Part shown: one piece after another, positions 6,744 through 10,532 of the stretch
How positions within the stretch are numbered: the first letter of the stretch is position 1
Layout: each line of letters opens with the position of its first letter
NCBI GenBank assembly: GCA_910583765.1
Contig: CAJTYS010000077.1
Coordinates: 1 to 10,532, forward strand
From: an uncultured Eubacteriales bacterium
GTDB taxonomy: Bacteria > Bacillota > Clostridia > Peptostreptococcales > Anaerovoracaceae
Length of the DNA: 10,532 nucleotides
Direction: 5' to 3'
The notes under the pieces: model-generated
What the model was told of the DNA's origin: nothing
The model's input: only the letters and a program-made list of their open reading frames with translations
Databases searched by the model: none
Position numbers and translations under genes: made by a program

Positions 6744-6770
6744 GGGGCGGCCCTATTGCGGGTCTGCCCC
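6744..6770 (+). terminator. GC-rich hairpin between kce and whiA
   Basis: GGGGC (6744-6748) pairs with GCCCC (6766-6770), and CCC (6751-6753) pairs with GGG (6760-6762), leaving a small internal loop. The following bases are TTTC, a short T-tract. It may partly terminate kce transcripts or act on whiA expression. No clear separate promoter was seen in the 121-nt kce-whiA gap, so full termination here would leave whiA without an obvious start. Confidence 0.4.
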
Positions 6771-6809
6771 TTTCATACGTTTGGCTGTTTGGCGTGAAAG
6801 GAGGATCCC

Positions 6810-7751
6810 ATGTCCTTTTCCATGGATACGAAAAATGAGCTTGCCCATATAGAACCCGAGAAAAAGTGCTGCATGCTGGCGGAAATCGCAGGGTTCATCC
6901 GCATGTGCGGCAGCATCCGGCTCGTTGGCAGCGGGAAGTTCCGCATCGTCACTACCACAGAAAATCCAGCGGTGGCCCGTCACTATAAAAAGCTGATCAA
7001 AGATTATTTTGATATCGACGCAGCGCTGGAAGTGGGACAGGGCAACACATTGAAAAAGAGCAGGGCTTACAAACTAACCATTGGGCCGGAAGATCTCAGT
7101 GAACAGATTTTGCGGGAAACAGGCATCCTGATGGTAAAGGAAGGCATGAATTATATCAGCGATGGCATTTACGATGGCCTGATCCGCACAAAGTGCTGCC
7201 GAAAGGCCTGTCTGCGAGGGCTGTTTTTAGGGGCAGGAACCATCACGGATCCGGAAAAAGGCTATCACATCGAGTTCAGCTGCGGCAGCCAGATCCTGGC
7301 TGGAGACGTGAGAAAGCTGCTCAACAGTTTTGTGGACCTGCATGCCAAAATATCGGAGCGAAAGAAGACGTATGGCGTTTATGTGAAAGAGGCAGAGCAG
7401 ATCATCGATATTTTAGCCATTATGGGAGCCCACTCTCGAATCTTCACTTTTGAAGACGTGCGCATCACAAAAGAGATACGAAACAAGGCCAACCGCATCA
7501 ATAATTGCGACAATGCCAACATCGACAAGACGCTTCGGGCAGCGGAAAAGCAGATGGCCTGCATCCGTGAAATACAGGAAAAAAAGGGGCTGGGATTTTT
7601 GCCTGACAAGCTCAGGGAAACCGCGCAGCTGCGCCTGGATCACCCAGATGCCACGTTACAGGAATTGGCGGATATGATGGAGCCGCCTATGAAAAAATCA
7701 GGAATCAATAACAGGTTCCGCAAAATCGAAGAGCTGGCAGGCAAGCTGTAG
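6810..7751 (+). CDS. whiA: DNA-binding protein WhiA (YvcL)
   Basis: A 313-residue protein of the WhiA family, built from a degenerate LAGLIDADG homing-endonuclease fold followed by a C-terminal helix-turn-helix. The N-terminal MSFSMDTKNELAHIEPEKKC and IAGFIRMCGSI are typical. LRGLFLGAGTITDP at 135-148 is the degenerate LAGLIDADG helix. The C-terminal part carries INNCDNANIDKTLRAAEKQ, then LPDKLRETAQLRLDHPDATL and ELADMMEPPMKKSGINNRFRK, the conserved helix-turn-helix region. In Streptomyces WhiA controls sporulation septation; in Bacillus it affects cell division and chromosome segregation. The ATG has AAAGGAGG 6 nt upstream. The thioesterase gene follows after only 27 nt. In most relatives whiA lies just after yvcK; here kce is upstream instead. 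Confidence 0.95.
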   Translation: MSFSMDTKNELAHIEPEKKCCMLAEIAGFIRMCGSIRLVGSGKFRIVTTTENPAVARHYKKLIKDYFDIDAALEVGQGNTLKKSRAYKLTIGPEDLSEQILRETGILMVKEGMNYISDGIYDGLIRTKCCRKACLRGLFLGAGTITDPEKGYHIEFSCGSQILAGDVRKLLNSFVDLHAKISERKKTYGVYVKEAEQIIDILAIMGAHSRIFTFEDVRITKEIRNKANRINNCDNANIDKTLRAAEKQMACIREIQEKKGLGFLPDKLRETAQLRLDHPDATLQELADMMEPPMKKSGINNRFRKIEELAGKL

Positions 7752-7778
7752 CCCTTCAAGGACAGGAGGAAATTTGAC

Positions 7779-8201
7779 ATGAGAAAATTTGAATTGGAAC
7801 ATCGGGTGGGATACGCGGAGACAGATGCTATGGCTATCGTCCACCACTCTAACTATATCCGCTGGTTTGAAATGGGCAGAAATGATCTGCTGCGGACCAT
7901 AGGCTACCCTTACTCAGAGCTGGAACGGCAGGGAATCTGGATGCCGGTCATTGGCGTTTCCTGTGAGTACAAGTCACCTGCGGTCTTTGACGAGGTGGTC
8001 ATCATCCGTTCCTGGATCGAGCGTTTGAAAGGCGCGTCCGTTTACCTGGGCTATGAGGTGATTGGCAAGGAAAAGGGCGATCTGAAAGTAACAGGAGCCA
8101 GCAGCCACGGGTTCACGGACCCTGATCTGGTGCCTATGCGACTGAAAAAGAATTTCCCAGACTTGTATGAAAAAATGGACGCCGCGGCCAAATCGAGGTG
8201 A
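7779..8201 (+). CDS. Acyl-CoA thioesterase, hotdog fold (4-hydroxybenzoyl-CoA thioesterase/YbgC-like)
   Basis: A 140-residue single-domain hotdog protein that should hydrolyse an acyl-CoA thioester in the cytoplasm. The family signature is near the N-terminus: HRVGYAETDAMAIVHHSNYIRWFEMGR. Asp16 occupies the catalytic acid position and HHSNY follows in the normal spacing. The central VSCEYKSPAVFDEVV and the strand after it match the family's second half. The length is typical. AGGAGG (7764-7769) lies 9 nt before the ATG. The stop codon sits directly ahead of the HAD phosphatase start, so the two are coupled. The acyl group is not predictable. A link to CoA products of the nearby Kce enzyme is possible but only suggested by proximity. 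Confidence 0.85.
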   Translation: MRKFELEHRVGYAETDAMAIVHHSNYIRWFEMGRNDLLRTIGYPYSELERQGIWMPVIGVSCEYKSPAVFDEVVIIRSWIERLKGASVYLGYEVIGKEKGDLKVTGASSHGFTDPDLVPMRLKKNFPDLYEKMDAAAKSR

Positions 8202-8206
8202 GAGAT

Positions 8207-8860
8207 ATGATCGATACTGTGATCTTTGACATGGACGGGACCCTGCTGGATACGTTGGAGGACTTGACAGATGCGACAAACGCAGGCCTTGCCGCCAAAG
8301 GATATCCGGCAAGGAGCCTAGAAGAAGTCCGGTCTTTTGTGGGAAACGGCGTGGGAGTTTTAATGCGGAAAGCTGTGCCAAAGAGCGCTTCGGAGGAAGA
8401 CGCGGCAGCCTGTCTGGATGCGTTTAAAGCCTATTACGCGGAGCATTGGCAGGATAAAACAAAGCCTTATGACGGGATCCTTTCGTTACTGTCGGCTTTG
8501 AAGCAGCGGGGCGTTCGGGCCGCTGTCATTTCTAATAAATATGATAGAGCGGTCACGGCGCTTTGCGAGGATTATTTCCCGGGATGTTTTGACGCTGCTA
8601 GAGGCGAACGGGAGGGCGTGCCCAGGAAACCTGCGCCAGACGGGATCTTTTCCATTTTGGAAGAGTTAGGCGCTCAAAAGGAAGCGACTATTTATGTGGG
8701 CGATTCGGAGGTGGACATGGACACGGCGAAAAACGCAGGGCTCGTTTCCGTAGGCGTGACATGGGGCTTTCGCGATCGAAAACTGCTGAAAGAAAGGGGC
8801 GCTGACCATATCATTGATAGGCCGGAGCAGATTTTGGATTTGATAGATCAAGCGGGATAG
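8207..8860 (+). CDS. HAD-family phosphatase, phosphoglycolate phosphatase-like
   Basis: A 217-residue haloacid-dehalogenase hydrolase, subfamily IA, that removes phosphate from a small phosphorylated metabolite. All four motifs are visible. Motif I is FDMDGTLLDT, with nucleophile Asp8 and acid/base Asp10. Motif II is VISNK, with Ser109. Lys141 is in PRKPAPDG. Motif IV is YVGDSEVDMDTAKNAG, with Asp166 and Asp170 for Mg2+. The helical cap lies between about residues 15 and 85. ATG 8207 is preferred over the in-frame GTG at 8198, because GAGGTGA (8195-8201) sits 5 nt before it and the first residues then match the family start. The gene almost abuts the thioesterase stop. Phosphoglycolate is the common annotation, but related enzymes take pyrophosphate, sugar phosphates or nucleotides, so the substrate is open. 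Confidence 0.88.
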   Translation: MIDTVIFDMDGTLLDTLEDLTDATNAGLAAKGYPARSLEEVRSFVGNGVGVLMRKAVPKSASEEDAAACLDAFKAYYAEHWQDKTKPYDGILSLLSALKQRGVRAAVISNKYDRAVTALCEDYFPGCFDAARGEREGVPRKPAPDGIFSILEELGAQKEATIYVGDSEVDMDTAKNAGLVSVGVTWGFRDRKLLKERGADHIIDRPEQILDLIDQAG

Positions 8861-9025
8861 TCGGTTTTTTTGATCGCTGACCAATTGATCATTGATCGAT
8901 CATAGCCGCGCGATCACAGAAAGAGCATCCCTGACAGGAAACTGGCTGATGGCCAGACACTGGAAGTCACGGCTGCGTGGCGGCAGGTAGAAATGAGAGA
9001 ACATCGTAAAATAGAGGAGAATAGA
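8861..9025. other. GATC-rich intergenic region before the rRNA methyltransferase gene
   Basis: This gap has no credible gene. It begins with a T7 run (8865-8871) that lacks a convincing stem upstream. GATC occurs at 8872, 8887, 8894, 8898 and 8912, plus 8846 just before. The stretch includes a tandem ATTGATC pair (8884-8890, 8891-8897), the palindrome TGATCGATCA (8893-8902), and TGATCG/CGATCA (8871-8876, 8911-8916) as a wider inverted pair. Further on, CTGGC/GCCAG (8942-8956) forms a small hairpin. No clear promoter was found. Confidence 0.5.
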
Positions 9026-10480
9026 ATGGCAAAAAAAGGACAGCGTTACCAAGTGGAAATCATGGATATGAGCGAGCAGGGACAGGGGATCGGCAGGGCT
9101 GATGGCATGGCTGCTTTCGTGCAGGGGGCCGTGGTAGGAGATGTGGCTGAGATCGAGTTCACAAAAGTGAAAAAGCATTATGGGTTCGCAAAGCTGAAAA
9201 AGCTGGTCAAGCCTTCGCCAAGCCGGATTGAACCCATGTGCAAGGAGGGATTTTCCAAAGGCTGCGGCGGATGCGCTTTGGCAAGGCTGGATTATCCGGG
9301 GCAGCTGGCTCTAAAGGAGCGGATGGTGCGTGAAAAGCTGAGTCGGCTGGGAGGCGTCGAATCGCCGGATGTAAAGCCGATCATTGGCATGGAAGAGCCC
9401 TTTCATTACCGCAATAAAGCCCAGCTCCCAGTGAGCACTGGCGGCAATATGATGCGTAAAGGCGGCATACTGGAAAATCTGGGAGAGCCTGCAGTAGGAT
9501 TTTTCAAACCCCGCAGTCATGATGTGGTGGATTGCCAGGACTGCATGATCCAGTCGCCTGCGGCCATGGCAGCGGCAGACGCGCTGCGCCGGTTCATGAA
9601 GGAAGACAATATCAGCGCTTGGGATGAACGCTGGGAAAAGGGCCTGATGCGCCATTTGATCGTAAAAACCGCTTTTGGCACTGGAGAAGTGATGGTGGTT
9701 TTGGTCATCAACGGGAAAGGGATACCTAACAGCGCCAAGCTGATCGATATGTTGGACAAGGCCGTTTATGAGGCTGGTTTTTCCTTGGAAAGCATTATCC
9801 TGAATATCAATAAGAAGAAAGGCTCTCAGATCATGGGGGATGTCTGCGTTCCTCTGGCTGGAAAACAGACTATTTTGGAAACCGTGGGCAATATGTCTTT
9901 TGAAATTTCACCTATGTCCTTTTTCCAGGTCAATCCCGTGCAGATGAAAAGGCTTTATGATAAAGCCCGTGAGTATGCGGGGCTGACAGGCAGGGAGAAC
10001 GTGCTGGACCTATATTGCGGCCTGGGAGCCATTGGCCTTTACTGCGCAGGGGACGCGGCACAGGTCATTGGCATTGAATCTGTGAAAAACGCAGTGCTGG
10101 ACGCAAATCGCAATGCGGTTATCAATGGAATCGTCAATGCTCGTTTCGTGTGCGGAAAAGCAGAAGAAGAGCTGCCTCGCCTTTTGGCGGCTGAGGGAGA
10201 TGAAGAGGATGAGGTGGCAAAGATCGTGAAGGCAGCGGACGTGGTGTTCCTGGATCCGCCTCGGGCAGGATGCCGGCCAGAGCTTTTGGAGGCTGTGGCG
10301 CAGGTGGCGCCGCAGCGTATTGTTTATGTTTCCTGTGATCCAGCTACCCTGGCAAGGGATGTGAAGATGCTGAGGGGGTTGGGGTATCAGTTTGTGGAAG
10401 CTACGCCGGTGGATATGTTTCCTTGGACTGGGAGTGTTGAGACGGTTGTAAAGCTTTCCCACAAAAAACTGACAGCCTAA
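9026..10480 (+). CDS. rlmD: 23S rRNA (uracil-C5)-methyltransferase, RlmD/RumA family
   Basis: A 484-residue SAM-dependent enzyme that methylates C5 of a uridine in 23S rRNA (U1939 in E. coli numbering; some Gram-positive homologues also modify U747). An N-terminal TRAM RNA-binding domain (about 1-60, MSEQGQGIGRADGMAAFVQG) is followed by iron-sulfur cysteines Cys72, Cys80 and Cys83, with Cys170 or Cys173 as the fourth. The SAM fold carries FFQVNPVQ and VLDLYCGLGAIGL, then FLDPPRAGC. The catalytic cysteine is Cys437 in VYVSCDPATLARD. ATG 9026 is preferred over the in-frame ATG at 8993, because GAGGAG (9014-9019) is 6 nt upstream and MAKKGQRY is a typical beginning. The first cluster spacing is C-x7-C rather than the usual C-x5-C. 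tRNA-directed TrmFO is a different family; TrmA-like specificity cannot be fully excluded, but TRAM plus Fe-S favours the rRNA enzyme. Confidence 0.92.
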   Translation: MAKKGQRYQVEIMDMSEQGQGIGRADGMAAFVQGAVVGDVAEIEFTKVKKHYGFAKLKKLVKPSPSRIEPMCKEGFSKGCGGCALARLDYPGQLALKERMVREKLSRLGGVESPDVKPIIGMEEPFHYRNKAQLPVSTGGNMMRKGGILENLGEPAVGFFKPRSHDVVDCQDCMIQSPAAMAAADALRRFMKEDNISAWDERWEKGLMRHLIVKTAFGTGEVMVVLVINGKGIPNSAKLIDMLDKAVYEAGFSLESIILNINKKKGSQIMGDVCVPLAGKQTILETVGNMSFEISPMSFFQVNPVQMKRLYDKAREYAGLTGRENVLDLYCGLGAIGLYCAGDAAQVIGIESVKNAVLDANRNAVINGIVNARFVCGKAEEELPRLLAAEGDEEDEVAKIVKAADVVFLDPPRAGCRPELLEAVAQVAPQRIVYVSCDPATLARDVKMLRGLGYQFVEATPVDMFPWTGSVETVVKLSHKKLTA

Positions 10481-10532
10481 TCAACGTAAAAGTCGAGTTT
10501 GGCGAGGGTGAGGGCAAAGTGCCGCTTGATAA

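Noticed and set aside
8865..8871. T7 run after the HAD gene as an intrinsic terminator
   Set aside because: The only stem nearby (TTGA/TCAA at 8840-8851) is 4 bp and 13 nt away from the T-run, too weak and too far.
10010..10462. 150-codon minus-strand open frame
   Set aside because: Antisense to the catalytic region of the rRNA methyltransferase, with no support.
10481..10532. Final 52 nt as a possible terminator or gene start
   Set aside because: No hairpin with T-run, ribosome site or recognisable coding signal could be seen in so short a stretch.
1..10532. Search for CRISPR arrays, IS elements, phage genes, toxin-antitoxin pairs or tRNAs
   Set aside because: No regularly spaced repeats, transposase motifs or tRNA-like folds were found; nearly all of the window is accounted for by housekeeping genes.

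Overview
This window is ordinary bacterial chromosome. It most likely comes from a Bacillota member of class Clostridia with moderate G+C. The evidence is the conserved Gram-positive block murB - PHP phosphoesterase - rapZ - ... - whiA, strong AAGGAGG-type ribosome sites, short gaps and ATGA-type overlaps. An AhrC/ArgR-type operator lies at argG. A Kce-type enzyme points to an amino-acid-fermenting anaerobe, possibly a lysine fermenter. I cannot name a genus from the sequence alone.

Layout. Minus strand, 1-1716: argG followed by argH (argH runs off the left edge). These are the last two steps of arginine synthesis. The two genes overlap by 50 nt and are preceded by a promoter with two tandem ARG-box-like operators. 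Plus strand from 1986: an AI-2E/PerM-family membrane protein, murB, a PHP-domain metal phosphoesterase and rapZ. All four are overlapped or coupled and very probably form one operon from a promoter near 1948. After a weak hairpin terminator (5731-5750) comes a self-contained unit. It has a well-formed promoter with an inverted repeat over its -35 box, a kce/BKACE gene, and a GC-rich hairpin. The conserved series then resumes with whiA, a hotdog acyl-CoA thioesterase and a HAD phosphatase, closely packed. A 165-nt GATC-rich gap precedes an RlmD-type 23S rRNA m5U methyltransferase. The last 52 nt hold nothing I can recognise.

How the genes relate. murB makes UDP-N-acetylmuramate for peptidoglycan. 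RapZ/YvcJ and WhiA are the usual regulatory partners of this locus, linked in other bacteria to amino-sugar supply and cell division. The most notable point is a replacement. In many Bacillota and Actinobacteria yvcK (gluconeogenesis/cell-shape factor) sits between rapZ and whiA. Here no yvcK is present in the window, and that position holds a kce-like gene with its own control region.

I found no CRISPR array, IS element, phage gene, tRNA, rRNA or clear undescribed multi-gene system. The findings below are modest: locus rearrangement, gene overlaps, operators and short palindromes.
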